20,926 nucleotides of DNA, taken from positions 1 through 20,926 of IMG/VR virus record IMGVR_UViG_3300048925_000657; one strand, given 5' to 3'. The notes below the pieces were generated by a model. It worked only from the letters and a program-made list of their open reading frames with translations, had not been told where the DNA came from and did no database searches. Below are positions 12,438 to 19,876 of this stretch, in pieces. The DNA is from a virus. Every line of letters starts with the position of its first letter. The stretch's first letter is position 1. A program made the translations under genes and the position numbers.

Positions 12438-13215
12438 TGCTGTGATCTTTATTGTTATAATTGCCTTCAAGAACCTTTACAAAATTGGTAGGCTTCATTA
12501 TCCAATCGAAATCCGCTGTCCAGGTTTTATTATTTTCTCCAGATAAAAAATTTGATTTGCCAGCAATTTCTAAAACCTCCTTAATTTTTTCTATTCCATA
12601 GTCATTTATTCGAGCATTTATAGATTTTTTTCTCTGCTGATTTATTATTAAAATCTTAGGAAGTCTTGTACATTTCTCATGAAAATAGTCTATGATTTCT
12701 TTTTCTTTTTTTGCGGAACTTTTTTCTTTTTCCGAATCTGGGGACTTAACAGTTTCAGATTTTTCTTCTGGAAAAAATTCTGAAGGCATATTTCCTTTTG
12801 TTTCTTTTTTTAAAAGAATATCATTACCATTATCTGTTCCTATATCAATATCACTACCTTTATCTATATCGGTATGTTTTGCATTAAGTGGTAAAGCTTC
12901 GCATGTTTTTGCATCCGCTGGTATGCGGTCGCATGCGGTTGCATCCGATGGTATAGTTTGGGGCTTTTGCCATCTTTTATTAGCATTTTCCCTGTTTCTT
13001 TCCTTGGTTTTTTCATATTTTTTCAAATCTCTTTTTAAAGCCTGTTTTACAGGCTCAAAACTTAATTCAATAAGAAGATTATCAGTTTCCGGGTTTTCGT
13101 CATTTACATAACTTAAAATATGCATGAACAATTCTCCAGCGGTTTCTTTGGGTAATTTTCTAACTGAATGGATGAGATCTTTATATAATATAAAACCGTT
13201 TTTATCTACAGCCAT
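12367..13215 (-). CDS. Phage replication initiator (DUF6291-like N-terminus, initiator C-terminus)
   Basis: 282 aa. The N-terminal part (residues 1-80: GFILYKDLIHSVRKLPKETA, GELFMHILSYVND, KQALKRDLKKYEKTKERNRE) is the DUF6291-like domain frequent in Bacteroidetes phage initiators. A variable linker holds three 10-residue repeats (TIPSDATACD, RIPADAKTCE, ALPLNAKHTD) and a Asp/Gly-rich stretch. The C-terminal segment about 175-255 (CTRLPKILIINQQRKKSINA, RINDYGIEKIKEVL, TWTADFDWIMKPTNFVKVLE, GNY) is typical of phage replication proteins. Upstream of a helicase loader, it acts as a lambda O analogue; the repeats in its DNA may be its own binding sites. Confidence 0.85.
   Translation of the reverse strand: MAVDKNGFILYKDLIHSVRKLPKETAGELFMHILSYVNDENPETDNLLIELSFEPVKQALKRDLKKYEKTKERNRENANKRWQKPQTIPSDATACDRIPADAKTCEALPLNAKHTDIDKGSDIDIGTDNGNDILLKKETKGNMPSEFFPEEKSETVKSPDSEKEKSSAKKEKEIIDYFHEKCTRLPKILIINQQRKKSINARINDYGIEKIKEVLEIAGKSNFLSGENNKTWTADFDWIMKPTNFVKVLEGNYNNKDHSNGQTNNQKSNNGSGSREINRNKQ
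12780..12968. other. Candidate replication origin inside the initiator gene
   Basis: Three direct repeats with exactly 30-bp period start at 12879, 12909 and 12939. Each begins TTGCAT, has TGGTA at offset 10, and in the first two CGCATG at offset 22. Beside them at about 12780-12860 is an A+T-rich stretch, located downstream in the coding direction, as in the lambda origin within gene O. The repeats also encode a 10-aa repeat, so pure protein-level repetition remains possible. Confidence 0.45.
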
Positions 13216-13225
13216 TTAAATAATT

Positions 13226-15841
13226 TTAAGCATCCAACATATCAAAAAGAGTAGGCATGTTTACTTGGTAATTGATAGCATTTATATAGCTTACACCATC
13301 ATTGAAGTACTCTGAATTTAGTTCGCATGAAATTGCTTTCCTTTTCAATTTTAAAGCCATATATGCCGTAGAAAATAGGCCTCCGAAACAATCATCAACC
13401 ATATCTCCTTCATTGGTAAATCTGTAAATTAGCCTTTCAATTATATCCAGCTGCAGAGGACAAATATGCTTTTCTTTTTTACTGTTTACCTGCTTTGCAT
13501 TTAGGGTATTCATCCTGTTTATATCGGACCATACGCATTCTTGATTTGAGTTGGGCGGAAGGGTCATGAATAATTTTGATAATTTACCTTCTTCATCCAG
13601 CATGTCACAAGTCTCCAGGTGCTTTTTATAATTGTACACTACTTTTGTATCGTATTTTTTCCAAGCATTGTAAATCTTATCAATTTCGAATCTCTTTATT
13701 TCGCTAGAAGTCAGAAATCGATCTCCGGAAGACTTCCAATAAGAATGCGCATCCAGCTGCCACATTGACAAAAGATATTCATCAATTCTCTTTGAAACTG
13801 GATCATCTGCATAAGCATTCTTTGTATGGCTTGGAGGTTTTCGGAAAAGAAGAATATATTCCGGGATTCCTACACCCATTTTTGAAGCATCTTTTCTTTG
13901 TTCTCCCCATCCGAGGCGATAGGTTTGGTTATTCTCCCGAACAACATCAGTGGTGATGGTGATACGCCCAATAAAATGAAATCTGTCTTCATAATCGGAT
14001 CTCAATTCCTGAAGTCTTTTATTTTTCAGGTCATCTGAAATACCGTCTTCAGCTGTAAGATTTTCCCAAAGTGCAATTTGGTCCTTCACTTTTTGTTTTG
14101 TAAAATGTCTTACAGTAGTATCTGAAAAAGGTTCTATGGTGAAAAACTGAACATCAGTCTGGTGGGAATACCGCGGCCGGTCCTTCACATGGATTGCAGC
14201 AATCCGGCCAGGTTTTAGCGTTCTGTAAAGTTCGGGCGTTAAGAATTCCATTTGCTTAAAAAATTCTTCGTTTCCGTCATTGTGACCAAAATCATTGTAA
14301 TTATCTGAATATTCGTAGTGATCACCGAAAGGGATGGACGTCAGATGCATTCCTATAGAATCATCAGGAATTTCATCAGGATCCGAATGAACAATAACCG
14401 TATCGTTGTTATATAGAGTGGCATTGCCTATAATAAGCTTCCTGCCATTTTCAAATATTTGTCTTTCCATTTGAGATTTTATTAATTCTGAGTTAAGTCC
14501 GTACTCCCGAACCAAGGCTATCATTTCCGTTTGCAGCTCATTGTGTTTTCGCCACTTGTCAAAAAGTGTTTTAAGAACTTCTCTTTCATTTTGGGTAAAT
14601 ATTATGTAGATATGTACTTCTTTGTCCTGCATAAACCGATACACTCGGTGAACGGCCTGAATAAAGTCGTTAAACTTGAAATCAATTCCGACGAAAATCA
14701 TCTTATGACATGCATGTTGAAAGTTGCATCCAGATCCTGCGATCTTTGGCTTTGTAGCTAAAATTTTATATTGAGATTCTGAAAAACCAATTAAAAGACT
14801 CTCTTTCCAGTTATTGTCTTGGGCACCATAAACAGAATTCAATGAGAATTCCTTGAATTTTTTTTCAATAGCCATTCTTTCAGCCTCCAGATGATGCCAC
14901 AAAATCCACGAATCTTCCGGGCCCTCATTCTGAACAATTTCAAAAGCTTTATTAATTCGGATATCGACGGTTTGAGATTTCTCTCGTGAAGTATCGATAA
15001 GAGATTTTGTATTGTCTTTAAATAAAATTGGAGTACCATTCTTATCTGTAATGAGTTCGTCTGTATAGTTTTCAACCTCAATTTCATGAATATGAAGTTT
15101 AGGAAGATTGTATTTTGAATCATCGTAACCTAAATCAGAAGGTTTGTTGATGAAAACCGCCCATGTGTTAACCCATTTCCAGAATTCACTTTTTTTGTTT
15201 TCAAGCAGCTGCAGGTTGCCAGCCTTAGTGGAATCTCTTTTGAAGAATCTGGTCAGAAGGTGCCCGCGGTCTGCCACTCCAAGATAATCCGCATAATTTA
15301 AAATCTCTATAAAATCATTTGGAGTAGGTGTTGCAGTTGCCACAAATCGGTAAGGCACCTTTTTAAAGTGATTCAAAACATAATTTGTAGTCTCGGTCTT
15401 CAGGTTCCGTAGAATACTTGCTTCATCAAAAGATACTCCAGAGAACTTTTCAGGATCAATATCTCCCTTCCGGATCCGTTCATAATTTGTGATGAATACA
15501 GCATTTTCATTTACTGGAACCTGATCAGAATCAGTAATATATATAATTTCTAAGCCTGTTTCTAGCTTTTCATTATCCCTTTTGAATTCCCCAACTACGC
15601 CAAGTGGGCAGACAATGAGAAATGGTTTATCTTCCTTTTCAATGCATTGCTTTGCAATTTCCAACTGCATCATAGATTTTCCCAATCCGAAAGATGCAAA
15701 GATTGCACGGCGACCACCTCTCAAACACCATCTAACTATATCCGGTTGATGAAGATGTAATTTTGTTGAAAGTTTATCAACCTCAAAACCGAAATTTTCG
15801 GATATTATAACTTTATTTTTTAAGAATTGCTGGTAACTCAT
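13226..15841 (-). CDS. SNF2-type helicase fused to an amino-methyltransferase
   Basis: 871 aa with two enzymes. N-terminal SF2/SNF2 motor: Walker A ASFGLGKS (49-56), motif II DEAS (139-142), motif III TATPTPN (169-175), motif VI QAVHRVYRF (395-403). The C-terminal beta-type DNA N4/N6 methyltransferase has catalytic motif IV TSIPF (501-505) early and the AdoMet motif I DDCFGGLFSTAYMA near 816-829, followed by CELNSEYF. Other family marks: YNDFGHNDGN, LKPGRIAAIHVKDR, TDVVRENNQTYRLGW, MGVGIPEYILLFRKPP. The usual S/D-PP-Y is altered to SIPF, a form I recall as conserved in phage homologues. Likely a self-methylation or DNA-translocating modification enzyme, without any restriction partner. It overlaps the preceding small ORF by 29 nt. 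Confidence 0.9.
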   Translation of the reverse strand: MSYQQFLKNKVIISENFGFEVDKLSTKLHLHQPDIVRWCLRGGRRAIFASFGLGKSMMQLEIAKQCIEKEDKPFLIVCPLGVVGEFKRDNEKLETGLEIIYITDSDQVPVNENAVFITNYERIRKGDIDPEKFSGVSFDEASILRNLKTETTNYVLNHFKKVPYRFVATATPTPNDFIEILNYADYLGVADRGHLLTRFFKRDSTKAGNLQLLENKKSEFWKWVNTWAVFINKPSDLGYDDSKYNLPKLHIHEIEVENYTDELITDKNGTPILFKDNTKSLIDTSREKSQTVDIRINKAFEIVQNEGPEDSWILWHHLEAERMAIEKKFKEFSLNSVYGAQDNNWKESLLIGFSESQYKILATKPKIAGSGCNFQHACHKMIFVGIDFKFNDFIQAVHRVYRFMQDKEVHIYIIFTQNEREVLKTLFDKWRKHNELQTEMIALVREYGLNSELIKSQMERQIFENGRKLIIGNATLYNNDTVIVHSDPDEIPDDSIGMHLTSIPFGDHYEYSDNYNDFGHNDGNEEFFKQMEFLTPELYRTLKPGRIAAIHVKDRPRYSHQTDVQFFTIEPFSDTTVRHFTKQKVKDQIALWENLTAEDGISDDLKNKRLQELRSDYEDRFHFIGRITITTDVVRENNQTYRLGWGEQRKDASKMGVGIPEYILLFRKPPSHTKNAYADDPVSKRIDEYLLSMWQLDAHSYWKSSGDRFLTSSEIKRFEIDKIYNAWKKYDTKVVYNYKKHLETCDMLDEEGKLSKLFMTLPPNSNQECVWSDINRMNTLNAKQVNSKKEKHICPLQLDIIERLIYRFTNEGDMVDDCFGGLFSTAYMALKLKRKAISCELNSEYFNDGVSYINAINYQVNMPTLFDMLDA

Positions 15842-15962
15842 ATTCTCCTTCTTTTATTGCTGATTGAACATTTTTTGCTTTTAACCGTTTTATCTCTTTG
15901 TCATTCCATATGAAAAAACCTTTTGAATCCTGTCCTAAGTGATAGTCATTTTTTAATTTCAT
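15813..15962 (-). CDS. Small basic phage protein
   Basis: 49 aa from the ATG at 15962, overlapping the end of the DnaA-like gene by 17 nt and the start of the helicase-methyltransferase gene by 29 nt. The overlaps on both sides suggest translational coupling. The sequence MKLKNDYHLGQDSKGFFIWN followed by DKEIKRLKAKNVQSAIKEGE looks like a short basic helix after a beta turn; no family is assigned. A longer frame starting at 16028 would overlap the upstream gene by 83 nt and is less likely. Confidence 0.65.
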   Translation of the reverse strand: MKLKNDYHLGQDSKGFFIWNDKEIKRLKAKNVQSAIKEGEYELPAILKK

Positions 15963-16239
15963 GATTTGGGAAGGCTTCGTCAAATTTTTCCAGCAGGCTT
16001 CTGGATCTTGGAGCATAAAACCGATCAAATTCTATGTCTATTACGGGCTTTATATGATGAAAAATAACCGAATGATGCAATTCCATTATCTTGGCAACCT
16101 GGCACACTTTAAATCCTTTTTCTTTAATTAAAAAAATAATTATAAGCTTTCGGATTAATACTATTTCTCGTTTTCTGGATCTACCAAAAGCAGCTTCTCC
16201 AAATATATCTTTGAAAAATTTTTGATAATTCTTGATCAT
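15946..16239 (-). CDS. DnaA domain IV-like DNA-binding protein
   Basis: 97 aa. The core RSRKREIVLIRKLIIIFLIK, then GFKVCQVAKIMELHHSVIFH, H, reproduces the DnaA C-terminal domain IV: a basic helix (R-x-x-x-x-R), HTH, and a signature with HHSVIFHH in place of DHSTVLHA (about residues 54-61). There is no AAA+ domain, so it cannot be an initiator on its own. It may bind DnaA-box-like sites, recruit or block host DnaA, or regulate phage genes. It lies between the winged-helix gene and the replication genes, overlapping the former by 4 nt. Confidence 0.78.
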   Translation of the reverse strand: MIKNYQKFFKDIFGEAAFGRSRKREIVLIRKLIIIFLIKEKGFKVCQVAKIMELHHSVIFHHIKPVIDIEFDRFYAPRSRSLLEKFDEAFPNHEIKK

Positions 16240-16658
16240 ATCGAAAGTGTTTTGAGGTTTGAGATTTTATTTTTCAAATAATTTATTCTCTTTATCAGAA
16301 GGGCTTTACCCTGTTTTGTTTCACATCTATGATGATCGGCTTCCAATTGAGATTTAGTATCTATGAAAAAAGCATATAGTTCATTCTGCCTTTGAATAAT
16401 TTCATTTACATCCGCAATAACAGAGAATTTGTCACGTATAAATTTGCCTCTTTGCTCTTCACCGGTTTTCTTTATTAAACCTGAATTTGCAAGTTCATTC
16501 ATGCGGTTGGAGACTTTATTAACATTCCAACTCAATTTAAATGCAATCTGATAGAAGGTAGAATTTGGATTTTCTTCTAACATTAGGTATACAGCCCTTC
16601 TTTTTTCAGGTAATTCCTCAGAAATATCCTGAAAGGCTTTTAATGAATTCTGAGACAT
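16236..16658 (-). CDS. Winged-helix DNA-binding protein
   Basis: 140 aa. Residues about 15-70 (LPEKRRAVYLMLEENPNSTF, YQIAFKLSWNVNKVSNRMNE, LANSGLIKK) form a winged-helix of the MarR/TrmB-like kind, followed by a basic wing (GEEQRGKFIRDKF). The C-terminal third is a helical, probably coiled-coil dimerisation segment (KALLIKRINYLKNKISNLKT). Members of this type in phage early operons regulate or assist replication. It overlaps the following gene by 4 nt (ATGA type). Confidence 0.82.
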   Translation of the reverse strand: MSQNSLKAFQDISEELPEKRRAVYLMLEENPNSTFYQIAFKLSWNVNKVSNRMNELANSGLIKKTGEEQRGKFIRDKFSVIADVNEIIQRQNELYAFFIDTKSQLEADHHRCETKQGKALLIKRINYLKNKISNLKTLSI

Positions 16659-16663
16659 AAAAT

Positions 16664-16867
16664 TTATTTTTTTAAGGTTAATTTTTGATTCTTTTTAGCC
16701 CTTTGTAGAAGTTTTTTAAAGAGTGGGGTACTTTCATCGGTAATTCTTCTATCACCTCTGATTACAGCACTTATGGTGTCTTTCTGATAACCAAAATCAT
16801 TGGCTATTTCTCTTTTTTCCTCAGTAGATGTAAATGCCTTGATTAATTGTAATTCTTCTTTAGTCAT
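16664..16867 (-). CDS. Small HTH protein
   Basis: 67 aa from the ATG at 16867, placed 19 nt after the tRNA-like gene. It carries one helix-turn-helix (EEKREIANDFGYQKDTISAV, IRGDRRITDES) and a lysine-rich tail (LLQRAKKNQKLTLKK). An upstream GTG at 17011 would extend it through the tRNA and is rejected. Likely a DNA-binding accessory or regulator of the early operon; partner and site unknown. Confidence 0.8.
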   Translation of the reverse strand: MTKEELQLIKAFTSTEEKREIANDFGYQKDTISAVIRGDRRITDESTPLFKKLLQRAKKNQKLTLKK

Positions 16868-16885
16868 TGTATATGATTTTATTTG

Positions 16886-17017
16886 TGAGTGTGGCAGGAA
16901 TCGAACCTGCATGAAGTCGTTTAAGTGGGTAAAAATTGGGCACTTTAATATGATGCTTAGACTTCTTAAAACCGCGAGTAGAATAACTCTTAGCGTCTGC
17001 CATTCCGCCACACACTC
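16886..17017 (-). tRNA. Anomalous type II tRNA-like gene (Leu-like), oversized centre
   Basis: On the minus strand there is a perfect 7-bp acceptor stem GAGTGTG/CACACTC, a Leu-type D-arm GCGGAATGGCAGACGC, a perfect T-arm GCAGG-TTCGATT-CCTGC and discriminator A. Between D-arm and T-arm lie 82 nt, where about 32 are expected for tRNA-Leu. Two helices are visible in this insert: GAAGTC/GACTTC ending 2 nt before the T-arm, and AAGTG/CACTT inside it. No 5-bp stem with a 7-nt loop gives a leucine anticodon. It may be a tRNA with an intron or giant variable arm, or a tRNA-derived RNA. It sits 9 nt after the preceding gene within the operon. Confidence 0.5.
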
Positions 17018-17026
17018 AGCCGTTAA

Positions 17027-17746
17027 TTATTTATAAATTATTGCTAAGCCTTCGCAGTTTGCAAGTTCACGTTGAAATAACTCAGCTCTTTTAACATCCA
17101 ATAATTCAGCAAGCTCAACGCTTTCAAACCAAAACCTCACCCCGCTATCATTTTCGTCTAAACATATTTCAACCGGAAATGAAACAGGTTTTTCACCTTT
17201 GAAAATTGGTATTTCAAGAACAAAACTTTCGGCGATATCAGTTTTTATTTGCTTTAGGTAATTTTGACCAACATTACCTCTCAAATCAGAATTTTGGGAA
17301 ATGTCTTTTTTTACTGAAGCTGTGAAATTCTGATACGAATGAAGAAGCTTTGCATTTTCCTCTTTATTTGGGAAAAACCTACGATTGTATCGAAGTATTT
17401 TAATAAGTTCTTCACGCCTGTAAAACTTGCCTTGGTTAATACCAAATTCTTGCAATTCATTTGAATAATCAGCCTTACCGGTGATCTCGGTTGCATAAAC
17501 ATCGTTTGGATTTGTTTGTAACTTAATGGTGAGGTTGTCGTAATCACAGATAACAACTGCATTTTCGGGTTTAATCTCCTGGAATGAGTTAGCTTCTTTT
17601 AACTTAATTTTTAAGAAATTACCTACTGCAGAGAAATCTCCATTAATAACCAGTTTTACAGGTTCTTTAGGTGTGTTTGCTTGACCGATGAAAAGAGTAG
17701 ATGTTTCACCGCTTGACTGTACATTTAAGTTGATTTTTTGTTCCAT
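17027..17746 (-). CDS. Phage protein, DUF2303-like
   Basis: 239 aa, single soluble protein. After a Ser/Thr-rich start, residues about 30-75 carry a beta-helical region (LVINGDFSAVGNFLKIKLKE, AVVICDYDNLTIKL). The C-terminal part (SFVLEIPIFKGEKPVSFPVE, ICLDENDSGVRFWFESVELA) resembles DUF2303 proteins, which in other phages lie beside recombination exonucleases and SSB, as here. Function unproven; recombination accessory is the contextual guess. Overlaps the preceding gene by one base. Confidence 0.78.
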   Translation of the reverse strand: MEQKINLNVQSSGETSTLFIGQANTPKEPVKLVINGDFSAVGNFLKIKLKEANSFQEIKPENAVVICDYDNLTIKLQTNPNDVYATEITGKADYSNELQEFGINQGKFYRREELIKILRYNRRFFPNKEENAKLLHSYQNFTASVKKDISQNSDLRGNVGQNYLKQIKTDIAESFVLEIPIFKGEKPVSFPVEICLDENDSGVRFWFESVELAELLDVKRAELFQRELANCEGLAIIYK

Positions 17747-18171
17747 TATTGGGCTTTTTGTTGTTGATTAATACTAAACATAGATCCAATCCTTTCATCA
17801 GGTTTTAGCCTTCTGGATGATATAAATTCTCCATTGGCATCGAAAGAAAACATGAATCCTTTATCCTGATCATCTATATGATACAAGACACCTTCAATTT
17901 CTTCATGCCTAGTTTCAATGGCAGTTATGAGAGAAGATTTTTCTTTAATGATTGGATCTACTTTCTTTTTAATATCAGCTACGAATTTTTTCTTTTCAGT
18001 TTCTAACCGTGAAAGCTTAATTTCATTGTCAGTTAGAGTTTCCCTTTTCAGGTCCAACTCTTCCTGTGAGAGTTCTTTGAAATACTTTGTATTTTCAGTT
18101 GAAAATGCCATGGCCTGCAAATTGTCTGCACGGTCCTTAGGCGACATGTTTTTAAATGTGTCTTTATCCAT
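17746..18171 (-). CDS. Coiled-coil phage protein
   Basis: 141 aa. The middle (residues about 38-85: LDLKRETLTDNEIKLSRLET, EKKKFVADIKKKVDPIIKEK) is a heptad-rich coiled coil. The end (HIDDQDKGFMFSFDANGEFI, SSRRLKPDER) is a small beta-like unit ending in a Gln-rich tail. It overlaps the upstream coiled-coil gene by 8 nt and precedes the DUF2303-like gene. Proteins of this size and place accompany phage recombination genes in Bacteroidetes; no biochemical role is known to me. Confidence 0.78.
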   Translation of the reverse strand: MDKDTFKNMSPKDRADNLQAMAFSTENTKYFKELSQEELDLKRETLTDNEIKLSRLETEKKKFVADIKKKVDPIIKEKSSLITAIETRHEEIEGVLYHIDDQDKGFMFSFDANGEFISSRRLKPDERIGSMFSINQQQKAQ

Positions 18172-18559
18172 TGTGGGTATATTTGAGTTCTTCTTTTGCT
18201 TTAGAAATTAGGGTCCGGGCAAAATCAATCTGCCGGGCAAAGGCAGCGTTAAGACGTTCAGCCCATTTTAATAGGTAGTTTTCCTCTTCCATAAGACTAT
18301 CAACAAACTTGTTGGCAGTAGAAGGGGCGAAAGAAGTAATTGTCTTCAACTGTTCAGTTAATTCACTTCGCATTTTTCTGTCTTTATGGTATTGAGAATC
18401 CGCGATTAATTTGGCGGTTCGGGCTAGAAATACAAGAGCCTCATTTGACCATAAAATGATCTCTTCAGGGTTTTCAGATAGAGAGATTTCAGCGTGAAAC
18501 TGATATCTCTCTAATTCTTTTTTGATTTCTGTTTTTGATGTAATATTGTCAAGTGCCAT
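18164..18559 (-). CDS. Helical phage protein next to the recombination exonuclease
   Basis: 131 aa, almost entirely helical, with segments KTEIKKELERYQFHAEISLS, ALVFLARTAKLIADSQYHKD and FARQIDFARTLISKAKEELK. No Cys, no membrane segment. It follows the exonuclease gene by 5 nt and overlaps the next gene by 8 nt, so it belongs to the recombination module. No family is recognised; a partner of the exonuclease (annealase-like or regulatory) is conceivable, but its length is short for RecT/Erf. Confidence 0.75.
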   Translation of the reverse strand: MALDNITSKTEIKKELERYQFHAEISLSENPEEIILWSNEALVFLARTAKLIADSQYHKDRKMRSELTEQLKTITSFAPSTANKFVDSLMEEENYLLKWAERLNAAFARQIDFARTLISKAKEELKYTHNG

Positions 18560-18564
18560 AAAAA

Positions 18565-19296
18565 CTATTTTTTATATGATTTTAATTCTTTTCTTTTCTC
18601 AATATTTGCTAACCGTACACGTTCTGTGATAAGGTTTTGAGTTTTCTCGCACTTGTTTATTATAATCCAGAATAGATCTGTGAATCCTGTTTTTTCATTC
18701 ACATAGAAACTGCAGAAAATTGCTTTGTCTCGTTTTGTACAATACATTTCGGACTGAACTTGAAGCCAATATCCTTTATTGGCTGACTTCAGATCTTCGC
18801 CTTTTCTCATTCTTTTAAACTTATTGTGATTGACAAAGTTTGGACACTTTACTTCTAAAGAATATCTTTTACTTAATCCATCAGGTGTTGAACCAAAACC
18901 GGATCTTTTAAAGAATTTTTGATTTTCACCGGTAAATGAGAATGTAATATTTGTCTCTTTTTCAAGATATTGAATAGCAATTGGTTCATATTTACGGCCC
19001 CTTAAAATATCTTCTGTCTCAAAAATTTCACCTTTGTATTTTTCTTCAAAAAGACATTCATAAACCTTTTCAGAAACATAGGTCAAGGCACCTTCAGGTA
19101 ACTCTGTTTTTGTTTCGTATGAACATAGTCTTTCGATTTCAGAACCTGAAAAAATGCCAAGTCGAGATTTTTCCCATTGTTCACGCTTTATTTGCGCTTT
19201 ACTTTTGGTGTTTTCTCTGACTTCAAGAGCTTGCAAAGTTTCTGAATATTCGGGGGTGATCACACCCCCGAAAAAATCATCGCCAAAAAAGTCCAT
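18565..19296 (-). CDS. YqaJ/lambda-type recombination exonuclease
   Basis: 243-aa PD-(D/E)xK 5'-3' exonuclease that resects double-stranded DNA for single-strand annealing. Motifs: GIFSGSEIERL (47-57), GRKYEPIAIQYLE (100-112, E104), GSTPDG (135-140, D139), SLEVKCPNF (146-154, E148/K150), YWLQVQSEMYC (176-186, Q179). All catalytic positions are present. Works with the ssDNA-binding protein just upstream; no RecT-type annealase is obvious, so one of the neighbouring unknowns may fill that role. Codons 8-16 contain a perfect 10-bp G+C-rich hairpin. Confidence 0.92.
   Translation of the reverse strand: MDFFGDDFFGGVITPEYSETLQALEVRENTKSKAQIKREQWEKSRLGIFSGSEIERLCSYETKTELPEGALTYVSEKVYECLFEEKYKGEIFETEDILRGRKYEPIAIQYLEKETNITFSFTGENQKFFKRSGFGSTPDGLSKRYSLEVKCPNFVNHNKFKRMRKGEDLKSANKGYWLQVQSEMYCTKRDKAIFCSFYVNEKTGFTDLFWIIINKCEKTQNLITERVRLANIEKRKELKSYKK
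19249..19272. promoter_or_regulatory. Strong intragenic hairpin near the start of the exonuclease gene
   Basis: TTCGGGGGTG (19249-19258) and CACCCCCGAA (19263-19272) pair perfectly around a 4-nt loop. In an AT-rich genome a 10-bp stem with seven G-C pairs is conspicuous. It lies about 24-47 nt inside the gene. It lacks a following T-tract on the coding strand, so it is not a terminator. It could slow translation, be an RNA-binding site, or be a DNA cruciform used in replication. Confidence 0.5.
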
Positions 19297-19298
19297 GA

Positions 19299-19871
19299 CT
19301 AGTAATTATAGGTTAAGAATGGATATTTACCGTCCCAGATAGCATCTAAATTTAGAAGCTCTTTTTCTTTAAGCTCATCGTAAACAGCCTTTACATCTTT
19401 AGCAAGTGGTTTTGGCGGTTTAGGTGTTACACTATAGGTTGTATCATTTTTTGTAGAACCTTCTTTGTGAATGTTTACGTCAAAATTTCGCAAATCACCC
19501 CAGTCTTGATCCTGCACTATTTGATACAGAAATTTAAGTACAGTAATCTGAGTAACTTCAAGAACCTTTGGGGCCTTTTCTGCATAATCCCAAACTAACA
19601 TCATCCAAAAATGTTTTGGTACATCGGGTTCTTTGGTTGCTTCATCAATTTTTGGTTTAATTTCTTTCAATTCTTCTACAGTAAAATCTCCGTTTTTGAA
19701 ATTTTTTCTTACTGGTGATTTTTCAGAATTGAAAACAACATAGCCCAGTAATGGCGAAGAAAGTATTCTAATGATATTATCACCAGGTTTAAGCTTCATG
19801 AATTGTTTTGACTTATCCGGTACTTTATATTCACCCGGTAAAAATTCTTGTGTTGTAAGTAAATTGCTCAT
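19299..19871 (-). CDS. Phage single-stranded DNA-binding protein
   Basis: 190 aa. The sequence MKLKPGDNIIRILSSPLLGY followed by HFWMMLVWDYAEKAPKVLEV, TQITVLKFL, DQDWGDLRNFDVNIHKEGST and TTYSVTPKPPKPL has the strand order and conserved words of T4 gp32-like phage SSBs (FW-x-x-VWDY, E(I/V)TQ, DWGDxxxxD, YxVxPxPPxPL). The gp32 zinc ligands and a clearly acidic tail are not seen. It lies 2 nt before the exonuclease gene, as expected for a recombination/replication pair. Protects ssDNA during phage replication. Confidence 0.85.
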   Translation of the reverse strand: MSNLLTTQEFLPGEYKVPDKSKQFMKLKPGDNIIRILSSPLLGYVVFNSEKSPVRKNFKNGDFTVEELKEIKPKIDEATKEPDVPKHFWMMLVWDYAEKAPKVLEVTQITVLKFLYQIVQDQDWGDLRNFDVNIHKEGSTKNDTTYSVTPKPPKPLAKDVKAVYDELKEKELLNLDAIWDGKYPFLTYNY

Positions 19872-19876
19872 TTTTC

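Noticed and set aside
12438-12470. TTG start for the DnaC-like gene
   Set aside because: The ATG at 12437 is a better start and lessens overlap with the initiator gene.
12692-13111. 139-codon plus-strand ORF antisense to the initiator
   Set aside because: Low-complexity Ser/Phe/Val-rich translation, a mirror of the Lys/Glu/Asp-rich linker; no promoter.
16868-17011. N-terminal extension of the 67-aa HTH gene from a GTG at 17011
   Set aside because: The extension is a translation of the tRNA-like gene; the ATG at 16867 starts the HTH domain properly.
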